A stretch of 64,000 nucleotides of DNA from an uncultured Tateyamaria sp. (GCF_947503385.1 NZ_CANNDO010000002.1:372001-436000); one strand, 5' to 3'; shown: positions 35,512 to 45,096, numbered from the stretch's first letter. Program-made: numbers and translations. Notes: generated by a model not told the origin, from the letters alone.

Positions 35512-36155
35512 CCGACGACGATCTCGCCACGCGCAAGATGCAGTTCCTGTATGCCCTGCGTTCACGCGGGGTGACGGACAATGCCGTCTTGCAAGCGATG
35601 GAAGAGATCGACCGCGGCCCCTTTGTGCGCGGGCTGTTTGCCGAACGCGCCTATGAGGACATGCCCCTGCCCATCGCCTGTGGCCAGACCATCAGCCAGC
35701 CGTCGGTGGTGGGGCTAATGACGCAGGCCTTGCAGGTCACGCCGCGCGACAAGGTGTTGGAGATCGGGACAGGCTCGGGCTATCAGGCGGCCATTCTCGC
35801 CAAGATCGCGCGCCGGGTCTACACAATCGACCGCCACCGGCGTCTGGTGCGCGAGGCGCGCGCCATTTTTGAGGAACTCGACCTGCACACGATCACCGCC
35901 ATCACGGGCGACGGCAGCCACGGCCTGCCCGATCAGGCCCCGTTTGACCGTATCATCGTCACCGCCGCCGCCGAGGATCCGCCCGGCCCGCTGCTGGCAC
36001 AGCTCAAGGTCGGCGGGATCATGGTGCTGCCCGTGGGGCAGTCCGATGCGGTGCAAAGCCTGATCCGCGTGCGCAAGCACGAGACGGGCCTCGAATACGA
36101 CGAATTGCGCGAGGTTCGGTTTGTCCCCCTGCTCGAGGGCTTGGGCAAAGAGTGA
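35508..36155 (+). CDS. pcm: Protein-L-isoaspartate O-methyltransferase
   Basis: This 215-residue enzyme methylates isoaspartyl residues as a start of protein repair. It has [18 protein letters not shown], motif [38 protein letters not shown]. The start overlaps the surE stop (ATGA). nlpD-like follows 62 bases downstream, giving surE-pcm-nlpD order. Confidence 0.96.
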   Translation: MTDDDLATRKMQFLYALRSRGVTDNAVLQAMEEIDRGPFVRGLFAERAYEDMPLPIACGQTISQPSVVGLMTQALQVTPRDKVLEIGTGSGYQAAILAKIARRVYTIDRHRRLVREARAIFEELDLHTITAITGDGSHGLPDQAPFDRIIVTAAAEDPPGPLLAQLKVGGIMVLPVGQSDAVQSLIRVRKHETGLEYDELREVRFVPLLEGLGKE

Positions 36156-36217
36156 AACTGGTGTAAAAGGCACCCGACCGGCAAGACCTCGATCAAACAG
36201 GGGCCCGGAAGAGGACG

Positions 36218-37429
36218 ATGCAGATGTTTCCCAGATTTTCGACGCGGCGAGCGCCGCTGATCCTGTCCGCCTGTGGTCTGACGCTGCTGGCCGCCTGTGA
36301 CGAACCGCTTGATTTCGACCTGCGGGGCCTTGGCGGCGGGTTCACCACCAGTCAGGCAGCGCAAAACGCAACCGAGGACAGGCCACGCGCGGACAGTCGC
36401 GGTGTGATCTCCTACCCGAACTATCAGGTGGCCGTGGCCGAACGCGGTGACACGTTGACCGATGTGGCCACGCGCGTGGGACTGCCTGCGGATGAGCTTG
36501 GCCGTTTCAACGGGATCGAACCGGATGTGCCCCTGCGGCAGGGTGAGATCATCGCCCTGCCCCGCCGCGTGGCCGAACCCTCGCCCGCCACAGGTGCCGT
36601 TGGCACCGGACCGATCCAGCCCTCGCCGGTGGACGTGACCACGCTGGCAGGCAACGCCATCGACAACGCCGCCCCCACGCCGGTGACGCCCGCGCCTGCG
36701 ACGACGCGGCCCCTGCCCCAGACCGGTCAGGAACCGATCCGCCACCGCGTCGAACGCGGTGAGACCGCCTTTACCATTGCGCGGCTTTACAATGTGCCGG
36801 CCAAGTCGCTGGCCGAATGGAACGGGCTTGGTGCCGACTTTGCCGTGCGCGAAGGTCAATTCCTGCTGATCCCAGTGGCCCGCGTGGCCGCGCCACGCCC
36901 GGCGGCATCGACCAATACGGACGACGCTACTACGGCGCCGGGACAGGGCTCGCCCACGCCCACGCCCCCCAGCGCCGCACAACCCCTGCCAAGTGACGAA
37001 GACACCGCAATCGCGTCGCCTGCGCCTGCCGCACCGCCTGTTGCGGATGTGGGAAGTGCCACGCAATCGACCAATAAGGGTGAATTTGCCTATCCGGTCG
37101 TGGGCAGTGTCATCCGCCCCTATGCCAAGGGTCGCAACGAAGGCATCGACATCAAGGCGGCCCCCGGCACACCGGTGAACGCCGCCGCCGCAGGCACCGT
37201 CGCCGCCATCACCCAAAGCGCCGAAGGCGTGCCGATCATCGTCCTGCGCCACGAGGCCAACCTTCTGACCGTCTATGCCAATGTGGACAGCGTAAAAGTG
37301 TCCAAGGGCGACACAGTGCGCAAAGGCCAACCCATCGCGGCCTTGCGCGACAGCGCAAGTGAGGCGTTTGTGCATTTCGAAGTACGTGACGGTTTCGACA
37401 GCGTCGATCCCACCCCCTTCCTCGAATAA
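36218..37429 (+). CDS. nlpD: NlpD-like LysM/M23 lipoprotein
   Basis: This 403-residue lipoprotein has lipobox LLAAC (Cys27). Two LysM domains lie near residues 67-112 (VAVAERGDTLTDVATRVGL) and 173-217 (IRHRVERGETAFTIARLYNV). A Pro/Thr/Ala-rich linker leads to a C-terminal M23 domain (about 290-402). The M23 zinc ligands are degenerate: the HxGxD motif reads NEGID, and HxHFE reads FVHFE. As in NlpD and EnvC, it is therefore probably an amidase activator in cell separation rather than a peptidase. Confidence 0.9.
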   Translation: MQMFPRFSTRRAPLILSACGLTLLAACDEPLDFDLRGLGGGFTTSQAAQNATEDRPRADSRGVISYPNYQVAVAERGDTLTDVATRVGLPADELGRFNGIEPDVPLRQGEIIALPRRVAEPSPATGAVGTGPIQPSPVDVTTLAGNAIDNAAPTPVTPAPATTRPLPQTGQEPIRHRVERGETAFTIARLYNVPAKSLAEWNGLGADFAVREGQFLLIPVARVAAPRPAASTNTDDATTAPGQGSPTPTPPSAAQPLPSDEDTAIASPAPAAPPVADVGSATQSTNKGEFAYPVVGSVIRPYAKGRNEGIDIKAAPGTPVNAAAAGTVAAITQSAEGVPIIVLRHEANLLTVYANVDSVKVSKGDTVRKGQPIAALRDSASEAFVHFEVRDGFDSVDPTPFLE

Positions 37430-37438
37430 GGCAAAGCT

Positions 37439-37476
37439 GCGGCGGTTTCCCCAATCGCGTGTGAAACCGCCGCATT
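37439..37476 (+). terminator. Terminator hairpin after nlpD
   Basis: GCGGCGGTTTC (37439-37449) and GAAACCGCCGC (37463-37473) form a perfect 11-bp stem with a 13-base loop, followed by ATTT, 10 bases after the nlpD stop. Confidence 0.7.
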
Positions 37477-37586
37477 TGCCGCAAAAACACCTATAATTTA
37501 ACTAAAACGGCAACGTATGGCCCTACCCGTGCCCTGTTGCGCAGTCAGAAACAATCCAACGAAACGAATTGGATTGGTTCAGGATC

Positions 37587-38630
37587 ATGCCGGTCTTCTA
37601 CGGTTACACCTTTGCCCTGCGCGGCATCCAGACGACCGTCAACGGGTCGCCCAACAACTATGCCTTCGCGCCCACAGGCACGTGGAGCTATTCCGGCAAC
37701 ACCACATATTTCGTGGTCGAGGAGAATGACGGCGCAACCACATTCAACGGCGACAGCATCACAAATGAAGAAGTCGATCCCGACGAACGGTTTGGCGGCA
37801 CGTGGGAACAGACGGCTTTTGTGGACGGCGTCGAACGCCAGATCATCTGGGACTACACCTTTGAGGTGACGGACGGCACCACAACATGGCGCATCGGCGT
37901 CATCGACGTGGATCTCAACAACGACAATGATCTTGCCGACGGCACCGATGCCGGTGCCGATGATGAGGACGGCTATTTCCTTGTTTTTCCCGACGGGATG
38001 CCCCCCCCCAATACCGATCTGACCATTGGTGCCGTTGTCGAGAATGACGCGGGCACACCACATCTGGACTTGGGTGCGCAAATCGTCTGCTTTGCCGCCG
38101 GGACCGAGATCGAAACGCCGGATGGCCCGCGCCGTGTCGAGGATTTGGATGCCGGTGATCTGGTGATCACCGCAGCAGAAGGCGCGCAGCCCATTCGCTG
38201 GGCCGGAACGTCCACCGTGGTGGCGCAAGGGGACCTCGCCCCGATTGTCATCACGCGCGGTACGCTGGGCAATGATCGTGATCTGGTTGTCTCTCCCCAA
38301 CACGCGATCTTGCTCAGCGACTGGCGGGCCGAACTGCTCTACGGGCAGGAGGAGGTGCTGGTGCGAGCTAAGGACTTGCTGAACATGGACGGCGTTTACC
38401 GTAAATCCGGCGCGTTGATCACCTATTGCCATATCCTGATGGACCGTCATCAGGTTGTGCGGGCGCATGGCATCTGGAGTGAAACGCTCTATCCCGGCAC
38501 GGTGGCACTGGAGGCGGTGAACCCGGTGGCACAGGCGGAACTGGCCGCGCTGATCCCGGACCCCGGTGCATATGGTCCAACTGTGGCGCCCTGCCTGCGC
38601 AGTTTCGAGGCCGCGCTGCTCGCCGCCTAG
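37587..38630 (+). CDS. Hint domain protein B
   Basis: This 347-residue protein has an N-terminal beta-type domain (1-160; aromatic- and Asp-rich, with an acidic DLNNDNDLADGTDAGADDED stretch that could bind calcium). The Hint_2 domain follows: CFAAGTEIETPDGPRRVEDL with Cys168, DAGDLVITA, RWAGTS, LVVSPQHAIL and MDRHQVVRAHGIWSETLYPG. The start is ATG 37587; an in-frame TTG at 37569 is less likely. A TATAAT (37492-37497) lies upstream. It is inserted between nlpD and the DUF815 ATPase gene. Confidence 0.8.
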   Translation: MPVFYGYTFALRGIQTTVNGSPNNYAFAPTGTWSYSGNTTYFVVEENDGATTFNGDSITNEEVDPDERFGGTWEQTAFVDGVERQIIWDYTFEVTDGTTTWRIGVIDVDLNNDNDLADGTDAGADDEDGYFLVFPDGMPPPNTDLTIGAVVENDAGTPHLDLGAQIVCFAAGTEIETPDGPRRVEDLDAGDLVITAAEGAQPIRWAGTSTVVAQGDLAPIVITRGTLGNDRDLVVSPQHAILLSDWRAELLYGQEEVLVRAKDLLNMDGVYRKSGALITYCHILMDRHQVVRAHGIWSETLYPGTVALEAVNPVAQAELAALIPDPGAYGPTVAPCLRSFEAALLAA

Positions 38631-39484
38631 ATCGTGACGCCCCGACGTCCGGCCAAATCGCAGAAGTACTGCCACGCGACCCGGCCTGACCGGGACCCGC
38701 GCGTGGCCTGCCATTCAATCGCTTCGGCCCAAAGCGTGTCGTCGTCAATTTCGACCCCGTAAGCGGTGCAATAGCCCCGGATCATTGCCAGATACTGATC
38801 CTGATCACAGGCGTGAAAGCCCAGCCATAGGCCAAACCGGTCCGACAGCGACACCTTTTCCTCCACCGCCTCGGAGGGGTTGATTGCCGTGCCACGCTCG
38901 TTCTCAATCATATCGCGCGGCATCAGGTGCCGCCGGTTCGACGTGGCATAGAGGATCACATTGTCAGGCCGCCCTTCGATCCCGCCATCCAGCACCGCCT
39001 TGAGCGATTTGTAGTGCTGGTCATCGTGGCTAAAGCTCAGATCGTCACAATACAGGACAAAACGCGCCGTCTCTGCCTGCCGCAACAGGTTCAACAGCCG
39101 ACCCACCGATGGCAGGTCTTCCCGGTGCAGTTCCACAATCTTGAGAGACGGGAAATCAGCTTCAAGTGCGCCATGTACTGCTTTGACAAGGCTGGATTTA
39201 CCCATGCCCCGCGCGCCCCACAGGAGCGCGTTGTTCGCTGGCAGACCTTGTGCAAACTGCCGCGTATTGGCCAGCAATGTGTCACGCGACCGCTCCACCC
39301 CCAGCAGCAGGTCCAGCGGCACCCGCGCCACGTCGGCCACAGCCTCCAGCCGGTCCGGCCCCGTTTGCCAGACAAACGCGCTGGCGCTGCCGAACTCTGG
39401 CGCGGCAAGTGGCGCGGGCGACATGCGTTCCAGCGCCTCGGCGATACGCTCCATCGGATCGTTGATCATCCCGCCGTGCAGCAT
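38627..39484 (-). CDS. DUF815 AAA ATPase
   Basis: This 285-residue soluble ATPase has Walker A GARGMGKSSLVKA near residue 91, Walker B FVLYCDDLSF, and TSNRRHLMPRDMIENE. These are features of the DUF815 family, whose role is unknown. ATG 39484 overlaps the tatC stop (TGATG), so it is coupled to tatABC; a GTG at 39487 is also possible. It ends convergently with Hint protein B, overlapping its last 4 bases. Confidence 0.85.
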   Translation of the reverse strand: MLHGGMINDPMERIAEALERMSPAPLAAPEFGSASAFVWQTGPDRLEAVADVARVPLDLLLGVERSRDTLLANTRQFAQGLPANNALLWGARGMGKSSLVKAVHGALEADFPSLKIVELHREDLPSVGRLLNLLRQAETARFVLYCDDLSFSHDDQHYKSLKAVLDGGIEGRPDNVILYATSNRRHLMPRDMIENERGTAINPSEAVEEKVSLSDRFGLWLGFHACDQDQYLAMIRGYCTAYGVEIDDDTLWAEAIEWQATRGSRSGRVAWQYFCDLAGRRGVTI

Positions 39485-40395
39485 CACTTCAGGTCTTCCT
39501 CGGGCACATCGCCAAGGTCATCCTCGTCATCGTCGAAATAGCCCTCTTCGCGCAACCGCGCGTCGCGCTTGTCTTCGACCCGTCGGACCAACTGGATTGA
39601 GATTTCGTAGAGGCCATAGACGACGACGAACAAAATGCCTTGGGTGATCACATCGGGCGGAGTCACAAGGGCGGCAAGCACCAGAATGCCCACAACCGCG
39701 TATTTGCGCACATTGCCCAGACCTTCGGAACTGACCAGTCCGGCCTTACCCATCAGTGTCAGCAACACCGGAAGCTGGAAGCACAGCCCAAAAGCCATGA
39801 TAAATTTTAACGTGATATCAAGGCTTTCGTTGACTTTCCCAAAGAAGGTGATGCGGATACCTTCGGCCTCGGGTGCAGGCGCATTCACGGCACCCTCTGC
39901 CCCGGTGATACGCCCGAACATCTCGGTCAGCACCGACGGCACATCCACAAAGCCCAGGAAAAACGCCATGGCGAGCGGCGTGACGACAAAATGCGCAAAC
40001 GAAGCACCGAGGATAAACATCACCGGCGATGCGACCAGAAACGGCAGAAACGCGTTCTTTTCCTGACGGTAGAGGCCCGGCGCCACAAAGCGCCACATCT
40101 GGTATCCGATCACCGGGAACGCGAGCGCGAACCCGAACACCATCGAAATGCGGAACAACGTGAACAGGTATTCCTGCGGGCTTGTGTATTGCATCGTAGG
40201 GGCAGGATCCCCCAGTTCGATCAGTGTTTCCTTGATCGGGTCCAGCAGGAATTGCAGGATGGGTTCGGCCACGACGAAGGCCAGCACAATCCCGATCAGA
40301 AACGCAATCACCGACCGGATCAGCCGTGTGCGCAGCTCAGCCAGATGCTCGATCAGCGGGGCGGTGCTGTCCTCAATCTCTTCGGTCTGGCTCAC
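39484..40395 (-). CDS. tatC: Sec-independent protein translocase TatC
   Basis: This 303-residue, six-helix inner-membrane protein recognises twin-arginine signals. It has [16 protein letters not shown] near the N-terminus (the conserved cytoplasmic HLxELRxR), [15 protein letters not shown], and [14 protein letters not shown]. It is longer than the E. coli protein (258) because of an insert around residues 165-190 and a charged C-terminal tail. It overlaps tatB by 4 bases. NirK, with a twin-arginine signal, is a likely cargo. Confidence 0.96.
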   Translation of the reverse strand: MSQTEEIEDSTAPLIEHLAELRTRLIRSVIAFLIGIVLAFVVAEPILQFLLDPIKETLIELGDPAPTMQYTSPQEYLFTLFRISMVFGFALAFPVIGYQMWRFVAPGLYRQEKNAFLPFLVASPVMFILGASFAHFVVTPLAMAFFLGFVDVPSVLTEMFGRITGAEGAVNAPAPEAEGIRITFFGKVNESLDITLKFIMAFGLCFQLPVLLTLMGKAGLVSSEGLGNVRKYAVVGILVLAALVTPPDVITQGILFVVVYGLYEISIQLVRRVEDKRDARLREEGYFDDDEDDLGDVPEEDLK

Positions 40396-40880
40396 GTATC
40401 AGCCTCTTTGCTTTTGGGCGCGGCATCAGCTTCCAGCGCTTCGGCTTTTTTCAGCGCCTCTGCCGCCTCTTTCTGCATACGCTCTGCGTTTGCGCGGGCT
40501 GTCGCGGCCTGAATTTTCTTGGACGTTTCCATGCGTTCCGCCGTCCGCGCGGCCTTTTCCGCCGCCAACTTGCCGGTTTCGCTGTTGGGATCGAGGTCGA
40601 GGTCCTTCAGCGATGAGGTCATGTCACGCGCCGCATCCTTGACCCCGTCCATCGCGGAACCCACCGGGTTTGTCGCCGACTTGATGGTCTTTTGCAGGTC
40701 CCGCACGCCGGATTCGTCCGCCGCCTGGTTCATCGCCGTCGAAAACTCCCGCGCCATGCCCCGCGCCTTGCCGACCCAGCGGCCCACATTGCGAAACACA
40801 ACCGGCAGGTCCTTGGGGCCGATGACGAGCAGCGCCACCACACCCACAACCAACATCTCGGTCCAGCCGAGGTCGAACAT
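40392..40880 (-). CDS. tatB: Sec-independent protein translocase TatB
   Basis: This 162-residue protein has a single N-terminal membrane helix ([26 protein letters not shown]), the conserved G-P hinge, an amphipathic helix, and a long charged C-terminus rich in Ala, Glu and Lys. It forms the TatBC receptor. It lies between tatA and tatC. Confidence 0.94.
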   Translation of the reverse strand: MFDLGWTEMLVVGVVALLVIGPKDLPVVFRNVGRWVGKARGMAREFSTAMNQAADESGVRDLQKTIKSATNPVGSAMDGVKDAARDMTSSLKDLDLDPNSETGKLAAEKAARTAERMETSKKIQAATARANAERMQKEAAEALKKAEALEADAAPKSKEADT

Positions 40881-40883
40881 GGA

Positions 40884-41099
40884 TCAGACCTTGTCTTTTT
40901 CGGACTCGGGCGTGACGTCCTTGGCCTCTTCGGCCTGCGCCGCCTCAAGCTCTTCTTTGCCTTCGTTCACGCCCTTTTTGAAGCTGGTGATGCCCTTGCC
41001 GACCTCACCCATCAGGCTCGAAATCTTGCCACGGCCAAAAAGCACCAGCACCACAACCGCGATCAGCAGCAGGCCCGGCAATCCGATATTGTTCAGCAT
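40884..41099 (-). CDS. tatA: Sec-independent protein translocase TatA
   Basis: This 71-residue protein has an N-terminal helix ([21 protein letters not shown] split by FGRGKI), the FGRGK hinge, and an amphipathic helix ([15 protein letters not shown]). It forms the translocation pore. It leads the tatA-tatB-tatC-DUF815 unit on the minus strand. Confidence 0.94.
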   Translation of the reverse strand: MLNNIGLPGLLLIAVVVLVLFGRGKISSLMGEVGKGITSFKKGVNEGKEELEAAQAEEAKDVTPESEKDKV

Positions 41100-41237
41100 G
41101 TCTTTGCTCCCATCTCAGGCGGCATGACGCCGCGTGTCGGACGCCGGTGTAACCGACGTGCCCCCGCACGGGAAAGGTGTCGGGCCTTCACATCCGCTTC
41201 GGTGCGGCGGAAATCCTGAAAAAATGCGCGTGGCGCT

Positions 41238-41269
41238 TGTCCAACTGACAGGTTTATGTCAGTTGGACA
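41238..41269. promoter_or_regulatory. Perfect 13-bp inverted repeat, probable operator of the WYL regulator
   Basis: TGTCCAACTGACA (41238-41250) and TGTCAGTTGGACA (41257-41269) are exact complements around GGTTTA. The site ends 41 bases upstream of the secreted-protein ATG, where a promoter is expected. The downstream gene pair includes a YafY-type WYL regulator, its likely binder. Confidence 0.7.
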
Positions 41270-41310
41270 CAGATACACCCAGCGCACCACAGCATAAACA
41301 GGAGTATAAC

Positions 41311-41694
41311 ATGCGTGCGCCCATAACCCTTGCCACCCTCTTTGCCGTCACTGTGCCCCATGCCGCTTCCGCCGAGGGCACCAGCCCCGCGCCTCTGCCT
41401 GTTGCCGAAATTGTCACATTTCGTCTGGTCGAAGGTACGGACCCCGCCGCATTTGTGGCCGCAGCCAAAGCGATGGGGCCTTTCCTGCGCGGCACGGGCG
41501 CCTTTGTGCGACGGACCCTGTCTGTGGACAACGACGGGCTTTGGACCGACCACATCCTCTGGTCGTCGCAGGACACCGCCATCGCCGCGTCCAACGCGAT
41601 GTTCGAACAGCCCGAAGCACGTCCCTTTATGGCGATGATCGCGCAGGACGGCCTCGTGATGCGCTATGCGCCCGTGCAGATGCAACAGGAGTGA
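41311..41694 (+). CDS. Small exported protein paired with a WYL regulator
   Basis: This 127-residue protein has a signal peptide (MRAPITLATLFAVTVPHAASA) and a single domain with ferredoxin-like dimeric alpha+beta character (EIVTFRLVEGTDPAAFVAAAKAM, TLSVDNDGLWTDHILWSSQDTA). It recalls small haem or antibiotic monooxygenase-like proteins. It lies directly behind the palindrome and 1 base before the regulator gene. The function is unknown. Confidence 0.7.
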   Translation: MRAPITLATLFAVTVPHAASAEGTSPAPLPVAEIVTFRLVEGTDPAAFVAAAKAMGPFLRGTGAFVRRTLSVDNDGLWTDHILWSSQDTAIAASNAMFEQPEARPFMAMIAQDGLVMRYAPVQMQQE

Positions 41695-41695
41695 C

Positions 41696-42367
41696 ATGCG
41701 CCGCACCGACCGCCTCTTTGAACTGATCCAGATTCTGCGCGACGGGCGACTGCACAAAGCGCAGGACATGGCGGACGCTGTGGGCGTGTCGGTGCGCACC
41801 CTCTACCGGGACATGGACACGTTGCAGGCCTCCGGTGTCCCGGTCGAGGGCGAGCGCGGCGTGGGTTACATGATCACCTCCGCCATCAGCTTGCCACCGC
41901 TGACGCTGACCACGGACGAGCTTGAGGCGCTGAACCTCGGCATGGCCATCGTGGCCGAAGCGGCAGACGAGACACTCAAAACCGCGGCCCTCAGCCTTGC
42001 CGCAAAGGTCGACGCCGTCCTGCCCGAACGCACGATTGCCGAAGCCGACAAATGGAAATTCGCCGTCTACCCCTTTGCCGATGCTGCCCGCGGGGCCGCG
42101 CACATGCCCACGCTGCGCGCCGCGATCCGTGCGCGGCAAAAACTGCGCCTCACCTACCATTCCAAGGGCGACCGCATCAGCACCCGCACCGTCCGGCCGC
42201 TGCATATGGAGTATTGGGGCCGCGTCTGGACCCTGACCAGTTGGTGCGAGTTGCGCGACGCATTCCGCGTCTTCCGCGTCGACCTGATCCAAAGCGCAGA
42301 AGCGTTGCCCGAGATGTTCGTAGACGAGCCCGGCAAGCGTCTGGCCGATTACGACCCGTCCCTGTGA
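41696..42367 (+). CDS. YafY-type WYL-domain transcriptional regulator
   Basis: This 223-residue protein has an N-terminal HTH (RRTDRLFELIQILRDGRLHKA then VSVRTLYRDMDTLQASG) and a WYL domain (residues about 130-210, LRLTYHSKGDRISTRTVRPLHMEYWGRVW split). It is cotranscribed with the preceding small protein and probably binds the palindrome at 41238-41269. The inducer is unknown. Confidence 0.88.
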   Translation: MRRTDRLFELIQILRDGRLHKAQDMADAVGVSVRTLYRDMDTLQASGVPVEGERGVGYMITSAISLPPLTLTTDELEALNLGMAIVAEAADETLKTAALSLAAKVDAVLPERTIAEADKWKFAVYPFADAARGAAHMPTLRAAIRARQKLRLTYHSKGDRISTRTVRPLHMEYWGRVWTLTSWCELRDAFRVFRVDLIQSAEALPEMFVDEPGKRLADYDPSL

Positions 42368-42747
42368 TGGTTGTTGAGGCCTTGAGAATTCGGAATACAC
42401 AAGTGTTCCCAGTCCAACCTGTCAGTTCAGGTTTTCCGTTGTATGCGGGTGCGGAAAAAGAAACTATGCGCCAGAGTAAATCTTAACACTGCGGACGTTT
42501 GCGAAATACAGCAACGTGCGCCTGCCGGTTTGTATTTTGGAGCCGAATTCCGAAGCCTGTGCAGTCGGCTCTGGCACCCAGTCTCGCGACCATTGCACAG
42601 CGCTTTGCGATGTTCGGCCAACGGGGTGGATTGCGTATCGCGCTCTTGCACTGGGGCGGCCCCTCGCCCGTACAATTGCGCTGGTGTTGATCAACACGTG
42701 CCTCAGGGCGTCCAGAGCAACTGGATACGGAGATCAGGCTGCAAAGA
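42368..42747. other. Spacer without recognisable gene
   Basis: No frame on either strand gives a recognisable protein in these 380 bases. Composition is more AT-rich than the surroundings. An AACCTG-N6-CAGGTT hairpin (42416-42433) followed by TT may end the regulator transcript. The spacer adjoins the decayed nnrU and may be further remnant DNA. Confidence 0.5.
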
Positions 42748-43416
42748 TCACAGTGCTGATACGCCTATGACAACAGGATGAAAGCCGATGAGTGCGGCGA
42801 ACAGGACGACCCCAAGGGCAAGCCGGACCGCAGCGCCAGACCATGACACTGGCCTGCCGAGAGCCGGAGACTGGAACACGGTTACGTACAACCGATCCCA
42901 CCGCTCCGGTCCCATCGCCCGATGTCTGCGGCGGTTAACCTGTCCCTGGCGGCCCACGGCAAAACCCCAAAAACGCCGAACAAAATGACGTAGGCGAGGT
43001 CGCCATAAGGCAGAATGTGCAGGAACGTTCAAAGCGCCAATGCCGTCAGCAGCGGGTGCCGGACCAACCGCACAATGCCGGGACGCGCGGGCTCAAACCT
43101 GTCGTTGTCCGCCCGGCCAAACGAAAACGGACCAAGACGCCCGTTGTAAAAGAAAAGGATCAGGCAAACCGCCATCATGCCTGTATGCATGAGGTGTTGG
43201 TGCCAGCCATACTGGGGCCAAAGCTCGACATAGGGGACCGCGCCGGCGGCCCATATCAGCAAGCCCAACATTGAAAGCGACAAGATCGAGTAAGATATGC
43301 CGAACCCGTTAGGGCCGACTTGCGCCACAATACGCGACTAAATGGCGGGCCGTACCGGTAATCAAATGCGACGCAAGAAACAGGGCAAATACGCCGATGA
43401 AACCCGCCCACGTCAT
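42748..43416 (-). pseudogene. nnrU: nnrU remnant, broken by frameshifts and a stop
   Basis: From ATG 43416 the minus strand reads MTWAGFIGVFALFLASHLI. It then needs a frame change to continue as PVRPAI, a TAG stop, and SRIVAQVGPNGFGISYSILS. That frame runs through YVELWP, FSFGR and RLVRHPLLTALAL to about 43030. It continues in another frame as HILPYGDLAYVILFGVFG and in a third as NRRRHRAMGPERW to GFHPVVIGVSAL. Joined, this is a complete NnrU-type membrane protein (about 220 residues). The start overlaps the nnrS stop by 4 bases. At least three frameshifts and one nonsense codon argue for real decay over a single sequencing error. Confidence 0.85.
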
Positions 43417-44606
43417 GTGCCGTGATCAGGCTTTGGCCGCAAAAGCATCGGACCATAGGTCAGGACGAACCCGCCAAAGGCCAGCAGCCAAAACACACCG
43501 GAGAGCGTGCCGAGCCCGAGATGCAGCGGCGACAAAAACCGCGTCAACGCCGCTGCAAACACACACAGAAAGATTGCCACAGTCGCCTTGCCCGCCCGCA
43601 ATTCGCGGCCCGTATGGCCGAGCGTGGCGCGAGCCATGACCGCCAGTGTCATCGCCCCAATCGCGCCCGCCATCCACAGATGCTGTGCCCCCGCAGTGCC
43701 GGGGTGGCCCATGATCTGTTCAAGGCCAAGCGCGAATGCGCCCAGCGGAATGAAACCATAAGCGGCGTGCAGGACACACACCAAAGGTTCGGTCAGCGTA
43801 TGATGCCCCTGCCACCGCGCCAACCGGATCAGGTGGACACCGCCGAACACCAGCAGACAGATTCCGGTCGTGACCGCAAAGGGCCGGAAAATCCAGACCG
43901 CAAGGATCGGCAGGCTCAGCAATAGCGTGAGCTTGTCGAAACGCTGCATCGGGGCAGCGGGACGCGCCGGGTGCTCTGCGCGGACCAGCCAGTTGCGGGT
44001 AAAGGACGGGATAATCCGCCCGCCGATGACGGCGATCATCATCACCGCCGTCGCAAGGCCCAGCCGCAGCCCATAACCCTGCGCAGCATACACACCAACA
44101 AGCGCCTCGTAGTGAAACAGCGCATTGGCCAGCACAAAGACGGCCAGCAGGGCCAACACGATCAGGTTGCGCCAGTTCCTGCCTGCGATGATCTCGCGCA
44201 GGATCAGCCCGCCAAGCACAATGGGAAAGGCAAGGTCGATTGCCGGGGCCACAAGCGGTGGAAGGGCCTCTGAAAACAGGATCACCACCCGCCCTGCACA
44301 CCACAGCGCAAAAAGCCCCGCCAACCGCCAGCCGACAATGGGCAGGCGTTCGGTCCAGTTGGGCACAGCCGTCAGCAGAAACCCGGCAAGCACCGCGCCA
44401 AGGTAGCCAAACAGAAACTCATGCCCATGCCACGTGCCGCCGTCAAAACGGGTGGGCAGGTCGATCCCCCCCGTCAGTACCCCCAGCCACAGGCCCATCG
44501 CCACAACACCCCACATCGCTCCAAACAGGAAAAACGGGCGAAAGCCAAAGCTGAACAGCGCCGGACCTTGCCAGCGGCGCATTTGCTCTGCGGACGATTG
44601 CGCCAT
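43413..44606 (-). CDS. nnrS: NnrS family haem/copper membrane protein
   Basis: This 397-residue protein has about 12 membrane helices. It starts MAQSSAEQMRRWQGPALFSFGFRPFFLFG and has GTWHGHEFLFGYLGAVLAGFLL, RIIPSFTRNW and LARWQGHHTL. These are features of NnrS, which protects cells against NO-derived stress in denitrifiers. Its start overlaps the preceding gene stop (TAATG). It is the last intact gene of the leftward nor unit. Confidence 0.92.
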   Translation of the reverse strand: MAQSSAEQMRRWQGPALFSFGFRPFFLFGAMWGVVAMGLWLGVLTGGIDLPTRFDGGTWHGHEFLFGYLGAVLAGFLLTAVPNWTERLPIVGWRLAGLFALWCAGRVVILFSEALPPLVAPAIDLAFPIVLGGLILREIIAGRNWRNLIVLALLAVFVLANALFHYEALVGVYAAQGYGLRLGLATAVMMIAVIGGRIIPSFTRNWLVRAEHPARPAAPMQRFDKLTLLLSLPILAVWIFRPFAVTTGICLLVFGGVHLIRLARWQGHHTLTEPLVCVLHAAYGFIPLGAFALGLEQIMGHPGTAGAQHLWMAGAIGAMTLAVMARATLGHTGRELRAGKATVAIFLCVFAAALTRFLSPLHLGLGTLSGVFWLLAFGGFVLTYGPMLLRPKPDHGT

Positions 44607-44860
44607 TAGGGCCGCTCCGTCCGGACACGGGATATGGTCAGAACCGTCCCGTCACTGGCGCAGGTCAGGCGCACCCTTTGACCGGCATGGAAAAAGGTCA
44701 GCCTGACCTTGCCTGCGTCCTCGCCCTCCCCGGTTTCGAAACGCGAGGTGATCTCGCCTCCACGCATCAGCGCCTGAACCTCTTTCGGAGGCAGACCCAG
44801 CAATTCGCCAAGATCACGGGCGTCAATCGTGGGCTGGTCGCCGGTCATGTCGATTTTCAC
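44606..44860 (-). CDS. DUF6522-like small protein in the nor cluster
   Basis: This 84-residue soluble protein starts at GTG 44860, which overlaps the previous stop. It reads DARDLGELLGLPPKEVQALMRGGEITSRFE as a short helical part, followed by a beta-rich end (KVRLTFFHAGQRVRLTCASDG). The pattern recalls DUF6522 proteins found with denitrification genes. Its role is unknown. Confidence 0.7.
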   Translation of the reverse strand: MKIDMTGDQPTIDARDLGELLGLPPKEVQALMRGGEITSRFETGEGEDAGKVRLTFFHAGQRVRLTCASDGTVLTISRVRTERP

Positions 44861-45096
44861 TGCTGCGCTCCTCGGTCTGCCATGTCCATCAGATGACGGA
44901 TGTGTTTGGCAAAGTACCATGTCGCGGGAATGCCCAGAACCGCTCCGATCAGGATCGAAAGGCCGGTGGACAGGATCGGGCCACCGATCCAACTAAAAAT
45001 AAGGGCGGCAAAGAATACGTTGACCGCCGCCGCACCCGCCCCAAAGGGATAGAGCACAAGGGCGATCTTGCGCGTAGACCATCCCGTCCGCGTCAT
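44857..45096 (-). CDS. Small two-helix membrane protein in the nor cluster
   Basis: This 79-residue protein starts at ATG 45096 (ATGA overlap with the previous stop). It has two hydrophobic segments (about residues 15-35 and 38-60) with the positively charged start MTRTGWSTRK. It is coupled at both ends to neighbours. The position suggests a nor accessory subunit; no family was recognised. Confidence 0.65.
   Translation of the reverse strand: MTRTGWSTRKIALVLYPFGAGAAAVNVFFAALIFSWIGGPILSTGLSILIGAVLGIPATWYFAKHIRHLMDMADRGAQQ

Noticed and set aside
42443..42781. Plus-strand frame of 112 codons in the orphan spacer
   Set aside because: It has no ribosome site and no recognisable sequence, and runs over the nnrU remnant.
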